Below, piece by piece: positions 37,948 through 46,600 of a stretch of DNA of 64,000 nucleotides; positions within the stretch are counted from its first letter, which is position 1, and every line of letters starts with the position of its first letter. The stretch lies in contig DFQQ01000023.1 of NCBI GenBank assembly GCA_002377855.1, positions 124,001 through 188,000 on the forward strand, in the 5' to 3' direction. The notes under the pieces are model-generated. The model saw only the letters and a list, made by a program, of their open reading frames with translations, did no database searches and was not told the origin of the DNA. Origin of the DNA: Acidovorax delafieldii (GTDB taxonomy: Bacteria; Pseudomonadota; Gammaproteobacteria; Burkholderiales; Burkholderiaceae_C). Made by a program: the position numbers and the translations under genes.

Positions 37948-38245
37948 GAGCTTCTACGCAAGGAAGTGAGAATTGCAGAGCGAGCCGTGCTGCGGCTGAT
38001 CTCGGTGTCACTGACGGATGGGCAGCTCGATGCGCTGGTGTCTTTCACGTTCACCCTCGATGCTGGCTATACGGCGCTCGACACTGCGGCGGAAGGCGAA
38101 CCGTAGCGAGCACGAAAGCGTCCCCGCTGAGCTGATGAAGATGGGGTGGGCAGATGGGAAAAGGCTGCCGGGACTGGTTCGACGACGAAGATTGGAATCA
38201 AACTTTATAGGCAGTTCAACAAATAACATCACTTGTATTCGTTGA
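37948..38245 (+). pseudogene. Phage endolysin (GH24 lysozyme) remnant
   Basis: Two frames together read the C-terminal two thirds of a phage T4-type lysozyme. 37948-38067 gives ERAVLRLISVSLTDGQLDAL and VSFTF; after a frameshift near 38070, the next frame gives STLRRKANRSEHESVPAELM and KRLPGLVRRRRLE. The catalytic N-terminal Glu region is missing. It indicates that the island includes prophage residue. The 176 bp between istB and this remnant holds nothing I recognise. Confidence 0.75.
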
Positions 38246-39755
38246 TACAAACCCGGTCATCGACAAAATTGCATTTACCCGCAGCCCCTGCCGCTTCTTC
38301 ATTGCTGCGAAGGGCCCATACATCTATTACATGAGTTATTTGATTGTCTTTGAATTTTGCGAGCTGATCATCGCCACTTTCCCTGAACGCTGATGGATAA
38401 AAATATCTAAGCCAACTTTCTGAGGCCCCTTTCAGATTTCCAATTTGGATCAGCCCGCACACATCGTAAATCCATGAGTTTGAACCTGAAAAGAAAGACA
38501 CAATCCCAATCTCGCACATCCTAATTCTCACTGGTACATTCGAATAACGCTTGATGACATACTTTCCGTCGCCGATGGAGCTTTTACCTACTTCTTGATA
38601 CGCCAAGTAACCTGGTGAGTTTTCATTCCATGGGTAATTTTTGTTTTTGCCAAAATTTGTGATTAGTGTTAATGAAAATACGAGCATCAAAACCACTCCC
38701 AAAGGAGCGGCTATCTTGATCATATCTCTACGATAGAATTCAATTGTTACTGCCATCATGATGGCGAATAGCGCAATTAAAAAATTCTCACTATACCAAA
38801 CGAAATTTCCGGGCATGGAGATTGCAATAATTAACATCAAGGAGATGGCCGACAATACCGGGATGGCTCCTCTTGACAGTAGGAGCGAAAATGCAGCTGG
38901 CAGGCCAATCAATGCCCAGCCTGCCCAGGACCAGTTGAGGCCCATGATTTGAGCGATATTCACTGAAAGAATTTTGATTAAGTTTTTGTCAGTGAATAGC
39001 TTGAGCTTCCCGGTTATTTGCTTTGACCAGATAGTGCTGGGTATGGGGTAGACGCCAAGGGCAAGCATCAAAACCCAATAAATTAAAAATCCAACAAAGA
39101 GCCCAAGCATTATTTTTGCCAAGACTTTGGGCTGAGAGAGATAAATAAGTATGGTAGATACGGTCGCAACTGCGCCAATTTCGGGCCTAGAAAGGCCAAC
39201 CAATAATACTGCAATTCCTATTGCGAAGTGCTTTTCCGATCTTTCAATTAAAAGCTTTGTAAGTGTGAAAAGCGAAAGAAACAAAACCCCGCCTTCCATG
39301 AGAAAGATCGTGTCCAATGATGTGCTTAATAAAAATAATGCAATGCCAAGTAGCAAGTAGTTTTTTAACGTATTTGTCCAGAAAGGCAAAAATACAAGAA
39401 ATGAAACAAAACCGCTACTCAAAAAAGCAAATCTAGCTGCTTCAATCGTACGTAAAGGGATGTCGAAAATTTCCAGTATGAAAAATGCTGGTGCCAGCGT
39501 CAAAAGTCTCAGAGGTGAGCTTGACAATAGCATTCCAGATTCTATGGACGGGAAATAACGAGCCGTCCCAGTCTCAACTATATTTGCAGCCATGTGCAAA
39601 TATATAAAGCTGTCATCAAAGTAGGCGGTCTTTTTGAACAAAAAGAAGCCGCACGCCAAAAGTATAGAAAAAACAAAGACGCACGAAATTGCAACTAGTC
39701 CGAATTTTGAGCATCCAGTCGATGCTAAATTGGAAATTGTCTTTTTATTATTCAC
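38229..39755 (-). CDS. GT-C family membrane glycosyltransferase, putative arabinofuranosyltransferase
   Basis: 508 residues, about 11-12 membrane helices, starting at GTG 39755 one base after the dprE2-like stop. The first periplasmic loop has a DD motif (AYFDDSFIYLHMAANI, near residues 44-59), the expected catalytic aspartates of polyprenyl-phosphate-dependent GT-C enzymes. GLSRPEIGAV near residue 187 resembles the RPEG segment of AftB-like proteins. A periplasmic C-terminal domain follows the last helix. The coding sequence is visibly A+T-rich compared with its operon partners, which suggests separate acquisition. By context it would use the arabinosyl lipid made by the neighbouring genes; the acceptor is unknown. 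Confidence 0.6.
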   Translation of the reverse strand: MNNKKTISNLASTGCSKFGLVAISCVFVFSILLACGFFLFKKTAYFDDSFIYLHMAANIVETGTARYFPSIESGMLLSSSPLRLLTLAPAFFILEIFDIPLRTIEAARFAFLSSGFVSFLVFLPFWTNTLKNYLLLGIALFLLSTSLDTIFLMEGGVLFLSLFTLTKLLIERSEKHFAIGIAVLLVGLSRPEIGAVATVSTILIYLSQPKVLAKIMLGLFVGFLIYWVLMLALGVYPIPSTIWSKQITGKLKLFTDKNLIKILSVNIAQIMGLNWSWAGWALIGLPAAFSLLLSRGAIPVLSAISLMLIIAISMPGNFVWYSENFLIALFAIMMAVTIEFYRRDMIKIAAPLGVVLMLVFSLTLITNFGKNKNYPWNENSPGYLAYQEVGKSSIGDGKYVIKRYSNVPVRIRMCEIGIVSFFSGSNSWIYDVCGLIQIGNLKGASESWLRYFYPSAFRESGDDQLAKFKDNQITHVIDVWALRSNEEAAGAAGKCNFVDDRVCINEYK

Positions 39756-39756
39756 A

Positions 39757-40509
39757 TTAAATATCCATTTTGTTGAAGATGGCTGAAGGCAGATGTTGAA
39801 TAATTGCCATTATCAGCAACCACTTCCCCGGTACATAAACAATCGATTTTCCTGCCTCAACTGCATCCACAATCTGCGTTGCCACATCTTCAACAGGCGC
39901 GAGCTTGGCGCCCTTGCCCTTGAGGTGAGCCGTCATCGGAGTATCGGTCGGACCCGGCTTAATCAGTATCACCTTGACACCGCTATTCGCAAAACGGTGC
40001 TGCAACCCTTGGGCATAGCGCGTAACTAGTCCTTTGGCTGCGCCGTAGACATAGTTGGACTTCCGTCCCCGGTCCCCAGCCACGGAGCCAATCAAGGCAA
40101 TGGTGCCGTGGTTGGCTTTTTCCATGTACTTGGCAAAGGCTTCGGCATAGAGGACGGGTGAGACCCCGTTGAGCTCCAATGCGTCGCGGGAATACTGAAG
40201 GTCGTTCTGACACTCGGCTTGCTCAGGCAGCGATCCGTGCGCAATCAGGACGATATCGATGTTGCCCGATTTAACGATATCCCGAACCGTGGCGTTCATG
40301 GCTTCAGCGTCTAGAAACTCAGCCTGGATAACCCGAATCTCGGACAGCGGGCTACGCACCTTGAGGTCTGTTGCAACACGCTCAATGCGCAGGGTATCGC
40401 GGCCCACCAGAGTCAGGTCGGCCGGCTGCTTTGCCAGCCAGAGCCTAGCGCAGTGCTCGGCAATCGCCGACGTAGCGCCAATAATGACGATTCTCTTCTT
40501 GCTGTTCAT
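39757..40509 (-). CDS. dprE2: DprE2-like short-chain dehydrogenase (decaprenylphospho-ulose reductase)
   Basis: 250-residue SDR. N-terminal nucleotide-binding IGATSAIAEHCARLWL; catalytic Ser in LIGSVAGDRG and YxxxK in YGAAK. A C-terminal hydrophobic segment (YVPGKWLLIMAIIQHLP) fits membrane association. In mycobacteria DprE2 reduces the 2'-keto intermediate made by DprE1 to decaprenyl-phosphoryl-arabinose. Directly abuts the DprE1-like gene (TGAATG), the same order as in actinobacteria. Function assigned by family and context. Confidence 0.8.
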   Translation of the reverse strand: MNSKKRIVIIGATSAIAEHCARLWLAKQPADLTLVGRDTLRIERVATDLKVRSPLSEIRVIQAEFLDAEAMNATVRDIVKSGNIDIVLIAHGSLPEQAECQNDLQYSRDALELNGVSPVLYAEAFAKYMEKANHGTIALIGSVAGDRGRKSNYVYGAAKGLVTRYAQGLQHRFANSGVKVILIKPGPTDTPMTAHLKGKGAKLAPVEDVATQIVDAVEAGKSIVYVPGKWLLIMAIIQHLPSAIFNKMDI

Positions 40510-41811
40510 TCAACTTCCCATCAAGCGACGTGATAGACCCGAGCTAATCCCCGGGTCCCTGTATTTCATGAATTCAGCCAAGCGTGGATAGCCTGCTTCG
40601 AAAAGCTCTCTAGGCATTCGTGCATCTTTGGCCAGATAGATGCGGCCCTTGGCCTCGCGCACGATGCCATCAAGGCGCTCGAAGAGCTTGTGCGTGCGAT
40701 CCCCGTGATTCGGAAAGTCCAGTGCCAGTGTCACCCCTGGCTGTGGGAAGCTCAGCATCCCCACCGGTTGGCGATTGCCAAACGTCTTCAGGACGGCGAG
40801 GAATGAACCATCTCCGGATCGGGCAATTTCTTTAAGCATGGCTTGAACCGCATGTTGTCCAACTTCGCGTGGAACCACACTCTGGTACTGGAAGAACCCC
40901 TTAGGCCCGTACATCCTGTTCCACTCGAGCAGGTTGTCCAGGGGATAGAAAAACGACTCGTAGTGCGTGATGGCCCGACCGGCCTGCCATTTCTTTAGGT
41001 GGTAGTAGGCCATGTTGAAGGGGCGCAGCGACAGCCTATTGACCAGAGAAACTGGTGGCACGATCGGCATGGTTAGCTTACGCCTCTGAGGTGCCGGGCG
41101 ATCTCCGACGTTGGTGGGGTTGCCTCGCATGAACAAGCCGCGTCCACCGCCCCGTGTAATGCAGTCAATCCAGGACACCGTGTGCTCCCAATTGGCCTCA
41201 GAATCATCGGCGAGCCTGAAGAACTCATCCAGGTTGGCATAAGGCATGGTCTGGGTGTCCAGCCACGGACCGGACACACGGCGTAACTGAATCTCGGCTT
41301 GCGTGATCACGCCAGTCAGGCCCAATCCACCGACAGTGGCGGCAAACCAATCTGGCTGCTCATCCGGGCCGCACTGAATGACCTCTCCATCGACACGAAT
41401 GAGGGTAAGGCTCTGTACGTGATCGCCGAAAGAACCCAGTACGTGATGGTTTTTGCCGTGCACATCGTTGGCAATGGCACCCCCAACGGTCACCATTTGA
41501 GTCCCCGGCGTCACGGGCAGGATCCAGCCACGTGGAATGACTTGACGCTGTATGTCCCGCAGCAGCACTCCGGCCTCACACACCACGCGGCCGGTGCTGT
41601 CGTCGAGCGCAATGAAATGGTCGAGCCCGGTTGTGATCCAGAGCGTGCCTTCTGGATTCAGGCAGACGTCACCATAGCTGCGACCCATGCCGTGGGCGAC
41701 ACCCGGCTCGGCCCCATGGCAAACCAGAGCCTTAACCCTGGAGGGATCATTCAGACCGACGACATGATGAGGATCGGCGCTCAAGCGCCCCCAAGAAGTA
41801 ACCGGCTTCAT
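40510..41811 (-). CDS. dprE1: DprE1-like FAD-dependent decaprenylphosphoryl-ribose 2'-oxidase
   Basis: 433 residues, VAO-type FAD oxidase with FAD-binding GMGRSYGDVCLN near residue 42 and GGAIANDVHGKNHHVLGSFG near residue 108, both nearly as in mycobacterial DprE1. The C-terminal part YLAKDARMPRELFEAGYPRL aligns with the actinobacterial end. At the position of mycobacterial Cys387 (inhibitor-binding) this protein has Ala (PGVTLALDFP). It overlaps gtrA by 4 bp. It would oxidise the 2'-OH of polyprenyl-phosphoryl-ribose. Confidence 0.85.
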   Translation of the reverse strand: MKPVTSWGRLSADPHHVVGLNDPSRVKALVCHGAEPGVAHGMGRSYGDVCLNPEGTLWITTGLDHFIALDDSTGRVVCEAGVLLRDIQRQVIPRGWILPVTPGTQMVTVGGAIANDVHGKNHHVLGSFGDHVQSLTLIRVDGEVIQCGPDEQPDWFAATVGGLGLTGVITQAEIQLRRVSGPWLDTQTMPYANLDEFFRLADDSEANWEHTVSWIDCITRGGGRGLFMRGNPTNVGDRPAPQRRKLTMPIVPPVSLVNRLSLRPFNMAYYHLKKWQAGRAITHYESFFYPLDNLLEWNRMYGPKGFFQYQSVVPREVGQHAVQAMLKEIARSGDGSFLAVLKTFGNRQPVGMLSFPQPGVTLALDFPNHGDRTHKLFERLDGIVREAKGRIYLAKDARMPRELFEAGYPRLAEFMKYRDPGISSGLSRRLMGS

Positions 41812-42221
41812 ACGGCCTCCGTGCGGAAGACGTAACGCTTGTCGAGGTGGTACTTAGTAAGGTAGCCGATTGCAAGACCAATAACGCCGCCGAGGTAGCG
41901 CATTTCCTTGGTCTCGAAGATGTGATGGAATCCAAACTCAAAGCCCCAGAAGATCACGGTTGTGACCAAGCCCATGACGGTATAGAGGGCGAAGGTCCGT
42001 GTGTCGTGGGCGACGCTGCGCGCCCGGAAGCGGAAGATGTAGCGCTTGTCGAGGATGTACTTGACCACAAGCCCGACGCCTGTGCCCACGATGACCGAGG
42101 CCAGGATGTCGAAGGCGCCGCTGTAGGTATGGATGAAAATATCCTGAGCGGCGATGTTTGCTGTGGTTGCGATTAGTGCGAAAATGGCATAGTTAATCGC
42201 CAGCTTGGTCGAAGAAAACAT
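41808..42221 (-). CDS. GtrA-like four-helix membrane protein
   Basis: 137 residues, four helices. It carries two copies of a KY-LDKRY-F motif (KYILDKRYIFRF and KYHLDKRYVFRT), one after each helical pair, as in GtrA family PF04138. In actinobacteria a GtrA-like protein (Rv3789) lies beside dprE1/dprE2. The proposed role is flipping or anchoring of the sugar lipid. First gene of the minus operon gtrA-dprE1-dprE2-GT-C; only 29 bp from the divergent ubiA-like gene. Confidence 0.85.
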   Translation of the reverse strand: MFSSTKLAINYAIFALIATTANIAAQDIFIHTYSGAFDILASVIVGTGVGLVVKYILDKRYIFRFRARSVAHDTRTFALYTVMGLVTTVIFWGFEFGFHHIFETKEMRYLGGVIGLAIGYLTKYHLDKRYVFRTEAV

Positions 42222-42250
42222 TCAATAGTATCACAGAGGTTCAAAAAATA

Positions 42251-43135
42251 ATGCATGATACCGTAATGGCCCGCTCGCCTCTTGCTCAGATGCTGGGCTT
42301 AATCAAGCTGATGCGGCCAAAGCAGTGGGTTAAGAACGGCTTTGTTCTGGCGCCGCTGGTGTTTTCTGGGGCGTTTCTGGATGCTGGGGCCGCCAGCGAT
42401 GCCCTTTTGGCTGTGCTGCTGTTTTGCGTCGCCTCGTCGGCGACCTACATCATCAACGACATGCACGACATTGAGCGTGACCGTCGTCACCCCAAGAAGT
42501 CCAAGACCCGCCCCCTGGCGGCCGGGATCGTCTCGCTACCCGCTGCCCTGATCCTGCTCGCGGCCTTCTACGCCGTACTAGTGTGCGGCTGGTTCGTTGC
42601 CCCAAAGGTGGTGATGGTGATCGTGGCCTATCTGGTGCTGAACCTGGCCTACACCTTCGTGCTCAAACATCAGCCAGTGGTCGATATCTTCACCATTGCC
42701 ATCGGTTTTGTCCTGCGCGTCTATGCAGGTGCCATGGCCCTCGACGTGCCCGTGTCCTCATGGATGTTTATTACGACCCTGTGCCTGGCTCTGTACCTGG
42801 CCGCTGTCAAACGCCGCCAGGAGCTCAGCCAAAGTGGTACCGAGGGCCGCAAAGTGCTGGAGAAGTACTCCGTTTCGCTGGTGGATCGCTATGCTGAGAT
42901 GTCGGCAACCGGGGCGCTGCTGTTCTACAGCATGTTCGTGATGTCCGCCAAGCCCGAGTTGGTCATCACGGTTCCATTAGTCCTGTTTGGCCTGTTCCGC
43001 TACTGGTTCGTGGTGGAGGCCCTTGATGGCGGCGAGTCGCCGACGGATGCACTACTTGCTGACTGGCAGCTGTTGCTTACCGTGGTGCTGTGGGTGGCTG
43101 CATGCGGCTGGGCTCTTTGGCCGGTACAGGGGTGA
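42251..43135 (+). CDS. UbiA-family decaprenyl-phosphate phosphoribosyltransferase (DPPR synthase-like)
   Basis: 294 residues, eight to nine helices. Active-site motif NDMHDIERDRRHPKK near residues 75-89 is the version found in DPPR synthase (Rv3806c), rather than that of ubiquinone-type UbiA; the second motif is around YxxxVKRRQELSQ near residue 195. It would transfer phosphoribose from PRPP to polyprenyl phosphate, the first step towards the arabinosyl donor. ATG 42251 is preceded by AGAGG at 42235. Confidence 0.85.
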   Translation: MHDTVMARSPLAQMLGLIKLMRPKQWVKNGFVLAPLVFSGAFLDAGAASDALLAVLLFCVASSATYIINDMHDIERDRRHPKKSKTRPLAAGIVSLPAALILLAAFYAVLVCGWFVAPKVVMVIVAYLVLNLAYTFVLKHQPVVDIFTIAIGFVLRVYAGAMALDVPVSSWMFITTLCLALYLAAVKRRQELSQSGTEGRKVLEKYSVSLVDRYAEMSATGALLFYSMFVMSAKPELVITVPLVLFGLFRYWFVVEALDGGESPTDALLADWQLLLTVVLWVAACGWALWPVQG

Positions 43136-43137
43136 TC

Positions 43138-43554
43138 ATGGATTTGTCTTACGTCCTGACCCCATTTCTGGCTTGGCTCGTCGCCGGAGTCTCAAAATTC
43201 ATGATCAACAGCATTAAGGCCAAGCAACTCGCGTTCGGCCTCATCGGCTACGGTGGGTTGCCCAGCAACCACAGCGCGATCGTCACTAGCATGGCTGCGC
43301 TCATTGCCCTCAAGGAGGGTATTGGCCATCCTGCCGTCGGTGTCGCCATCACACTGGCGTTTATCGTGATGCTGGATGCCAATAGCCTGCGCCGGCAGGT
43401 GGGCAAGCATGCCGTGGCCATCAACAAGTTGGCAGCTGGGGCAGCTGACCATCAGGCCCTGCGCGAGCGCATGGGCCACACCCGATTGGAAATCGCCGCC
43501 GGCATAGCCGTGGGTATCGCGGTTGCAGCTGCAGTGAACGTGATGTTGGCTTGA
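43138..43554 (+). CDS. Divergent PAP2-family membrane phosphatase (DUF212/YuiD type)
   Basis: 138 residues from ATG 43138, two bases after the ubiA-like stop. Family features are GGLPSNHSAIVTSMAALIAL, VMLDANSLRRQVGKHA and MGHTRLEIAAGIAVG. In the mycobacterial pathway a PAP2-like membrane protein (Rv3807c) next to DPPR synthase is the proposed phosphatase. This one is of a different PAP2 branch but would fit the step from phosphoribosyl to ribosyl lipid. Function inferred. Confidence 0.7.
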   Translation: MDLSYVLTPFLAWLVAGVSKFMINSIKAKQLAFGLIGYGGLPSNHSAIVTSMAALIALKEGIGHPAVGVAITLAFIVMLDANSLRRQVGKHAVAINKLAAGAADHQALRERMGHTRLEIAAGIAVGIAVAAAVNVMLA

Positions 43555-43718
43555 CGGATGAATCACGAGCGGCCGATGCTCCGGCGATAAACCAATCTAC
43601 CGCGAGCCGGATTCCGGTTCGATCGATATCCGTGGCCACCGTTGTGACGGTGGTGTTTTACCTCGGGGTGGAGACCCTGGCGGACTGGGGGCGGTTGGTG
43701 CAGCAGTTTCGGCACTAG
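43551..43718 (+). pseudogene. N-terminal fragment of a flippase-like membrane protein
   Basis: A 55-codon frame from TTG 43551, overlapping the phosphatase stop (TTGA), reads one membrane helix and then VETLADWGRLVQQFRH before TAG. This looks like the first helix and loop of the YbhN/AglD-type lysylphosphatidylglycerol synthase TM family (PF03706). A matching C-terminal part occurs at 46601-46905, beyond two IS5-family elements, so the gene seems to have been split. It could instead be a genuine small membrane protein. Confidence 0.45.
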
Positions 43719-43845
43719 CAAGTTCGCCCTGAACAATCTGCAAGCCCTTGATCTGACACGTAGTTCTGCTGATTGATGGGCGCAGGATTTGCAAGGTATG
43801 GTTTTGCCAGTACCTGTTTTCTTGCAAATTGCTCCGAGGAGTCCG

Positions 43846-45058
43846 ATGGGTCCGAAGCCTTCGCAGCCGCAAACGGCCGAGCTGTTCCGTCCAAGGCTGG
43901 ACGAGCAGATCAACATGAAGCACCCACTGGTCAGGCTGGCCGCGCTAATCGACTGGGAGGAGATCGAGCGTACCTTCGCGGTGTCGTTCACCTCCGGTCG
44001 TGGCCGCCTAGCCTTGGCTCAGCGCCTGGTGGCTGGGCTGCTGTACCTGCAGCACACCTTCGATGCCTCCGACGAAGTCGTGGGCAACACCTGGGTGGAG
44101 AACCCGTACTGGCAGTTCTTCTGCGGTGAGCCCTACCTGCAGACCGAGCTGCCCATCGACCCGTCCAGCCTCACGCGCTGGAGAAAGCGCATTGGAGAAG
44201 AAGGCGTGGAGACGCTGCTGGCGGCCAGCATCGATGCCGCCCGGCGCGGTGGTGCCATCCAGAAGCGCAGCACACAGCAGGTGATCGTAGACACCACCGT
44301 CATGTCCAAGGCCATTGCCCACCCCACCGACAGCCGACTGCTGGACAGGAGCCGCTAGCACCTGGTCAAGGCGGCCGAGGACAACAGCCTGCAATTGCGC
44401 CAGAACTACAACCGCGTGGCGCCGCGACTGGCCGCGCAGATCGGGCGCTATGCACATGCCAAACAGTTCAAGCGCATGAGAAGGCTGTGCGCACAATGCG
44501 CACCCGTGTGGGCCTTGTGCACCGCGAGGTGCAGCGCCAATTTGCACATGCTTCCCGACGGGGCCAAGGCCAAGGTCCAAGACCTGCTCAACCGCACGGG
44601 CCGCATCCTGACCCAGCGCACCAAAGACAAGAACAAACTGTACGCACTGCACGCCCCCGAGGTCGAGTGCATCAGCAAAGGCAAGGCCAGAACACCGTAC
44701 GAATTCGGCGTGAAGGTCAGCATCGCCACCACGTTGAAGGAAGGCCTGGTGGTGGGCATGCGCTCCATGCCAGGCAACCCCTATGACGGCCACACGCTGG
44801 CCGAGACACTGGAGCAAGTGGGCATCCTCACCGGCATAAGCCGCCAGCCACGGCCATCGTGGACAAGGGCTATCGGGGCGTGGAGATCGACGGCGTGCGC
44901 ATCCTGCGCTCGGGGCAACGGCGCGGCATCACCAAGGCGCTCTGCGTCTGACTCTGGCCGCGCTGCGGTTTTATTGCACCCGATTCGGTCTGTCGATGCA
45001 GGCGCTCATCGCGGCACTGCTGGTCGCTCCCGGTGACCGCCGAACTGTTTGGGGCTGA
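43846..45058 (+). pseudogene. IS5-family transposase, first copy (broken)
   Basis: ATG 43846 follows GAGGAG. N-terminal part is well preserved (RLDEQINMKHPLVRLAALID; VIVDTTVMSKAIAHPTDSRL). An in-frame TAG interrupts it at 44356. Frame changes occur near 44480 and 44840 (KNKLYALHAPEVECISKGKA is intact between them; IVDKGYRGVEIDGVRILRSG lies in the next frame). About 80 codons before the C-terminal LRLTLAALRFYCTRFGLSM appear to be deleted. I could not define terminal repeats. Confidence 0.8.
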
Positions 45059-45165
45059 GAACGTAATTGTTCAGGACGGACTCGGTATTTGGGTGCGCAG
45101 CATATCTTCATGGTGGACCACAACGATTACCGCCTGCGTTTTGCCCGCTGACATGGCGTCGCTAG

Positions 45166-46345
45166 GGATCCCTGCACAAATCCCAGCGAGCGGTGTATGT
45201 AAGAGCGTGGACAATCCGCGCATGAAGCAAAGCAGCCTAGGCCTGAGCAACACCACCAAGCGAACGCGCAAGCGCGAATTCCTAGATGCGATGGAACTGG
45301 TGGTCCCCCGGGGCCGAATTAGTTTCGCTGATAGAGCCCTGCGCCCCTGAGAGCGGGCGCCGGGGCCAGCAGCCCTTTGCAGTGCAGACCCTACTGAAAA
45401 TCCATTTCATGCAGCAGTGGTTCAAGCTCAGCGACCCCGCCATGGAAGAAGCCCTGCACGATGTGCCAGTCTTTCGGGACTTTGCGGGCCTATCGCACTG
45501 GGACGAACACATCCCCAGTGAATCGAGCATCCTGCGCTTTAGGCATCTGCTGGAGCGCCACAAGCTGGCAGATCAGATTCTTGCCACCGTCAATGCCCTG
45601 CTACAGGCCAAAGGGCTGCAACTCAAAGCAGGCACGGTGGTGGACGCCACGCTGATTGCAGCGCCAACATCCACCAAGGACGAAGGCAAGGCACGAGACC
45701 CCGAGATGCACCAGAGCAAGAAGGGCAACGAGTGGTACTTCGGGATGAAGGCTCACATTGGGGGTGGATGCCGACTCGGGGCTGGTGCACAGCGTGCGAG
45801 GCAGCAGTGGAAATGTGAACGACGTGATCGAAGCCAACGGCCTGCTGCACGGGCAAGAAACTAATGCCTTTGGCGATGCGGGCTATCAAGGTGTAGACAA
45901 GCGGCCCGATGCCAACAAGAACGTACGCTGGCATGTGGCCATGCGCCCAGGGTTGCGTCGTGCCCTGGACAAGGACAAACCTGTAGATGCGCTGATCGAC
46001 CAACTTGAACGCACCAAGGCGAGCATTCGCGACAAGGTGGAGCACCCGTTCAGAGTGCTCAAGCAGCAGTTTGGTACGTGAATGTGCGCTACCGGGGGCT
46101 TAAGAAGAACACGGCGCAGATCGTCACGTTGTTTGCGCTGTCAAATCTGTGGATGGCAAGGCACACGCTGCGGGTCATCCTGGGGCAGGTGCGCGTGCAG
46201 GGGGCGTGATGGCCAAGGGTCAGGGGCCAATAACCCACGCGCAGCGTCTGAGGGCACCCTGCTCACGCCGAATTTACTCAACGTGAGTGCTTTTAGCTTC
46301 GTACATCGTCGCGGCACAACCAGAACCGATTCGTGAAGAGATTCC
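45166..46345 (+). mobile_element. IS5-family element, second copy, with CTAG target duplication
   Basis: The left end GGATCCCTGCACAAATC and the right end, read on the minus strand as GGAATCTCTTCACGAATC, are imperfect inverted repeats. Both are flanked by CTAG (45162-45165 and 46346-46349), a usual 4-bp target of this family. The length of about 1.18 kb is normal. Confidence 0.7.
45222..46209 (+). pseudogene. IS5-family transposase, second copy (three frameshifts)
   Basis: MKQSSLGLSNTTKRTRKREF starts at 45222. The frame shifts after LVVPRG near 45310 (extra C in a C-run) into AELVSLIEPCAPES, again near 45760 in GGGGGTGG into VDADSGLVHSVRGSSGNVND, and again at 46079 (FGT-stop in place of FGYV) into VRYRGLKKNTAQIVTLFALS. 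The catalytic stretches TVVDATLIAAP and FGDAGYQGVDKRPDA are intact but in separate frames. Inactive unless the frameshifts are sequencing errors. Confidence 0.85.
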
Positions 46346-46600
46346 CTAGCGGGATCGATGTTCCCGGAGCAGAGGCTGCGGATGTTTGCTGCAAATCGCC
46401 TCCATCGCTATCGCATTCTTCTGTTCCGCTGCCGTATGCTCAGTTTGATAGGAAGGCGAGCCGCAGGGAGCTCGGTCGTTAACCAAGCAGCAAAGTTAGT
46501 TGCTACCGTTCGTTTTCTATTGTCGGGTCGGTCGCGCTGTAGCTCCACCTCTGAGCCTTATGGCCTGGATGGCGTAGGGCGCCTCGCTTTAATTGACTGT

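Noticed and set aside
41299..41835. 178-codon plus-strand frame opposite dprE1
   Set aside because: Antisense to the well-supported DprE1-like gene; no motif.
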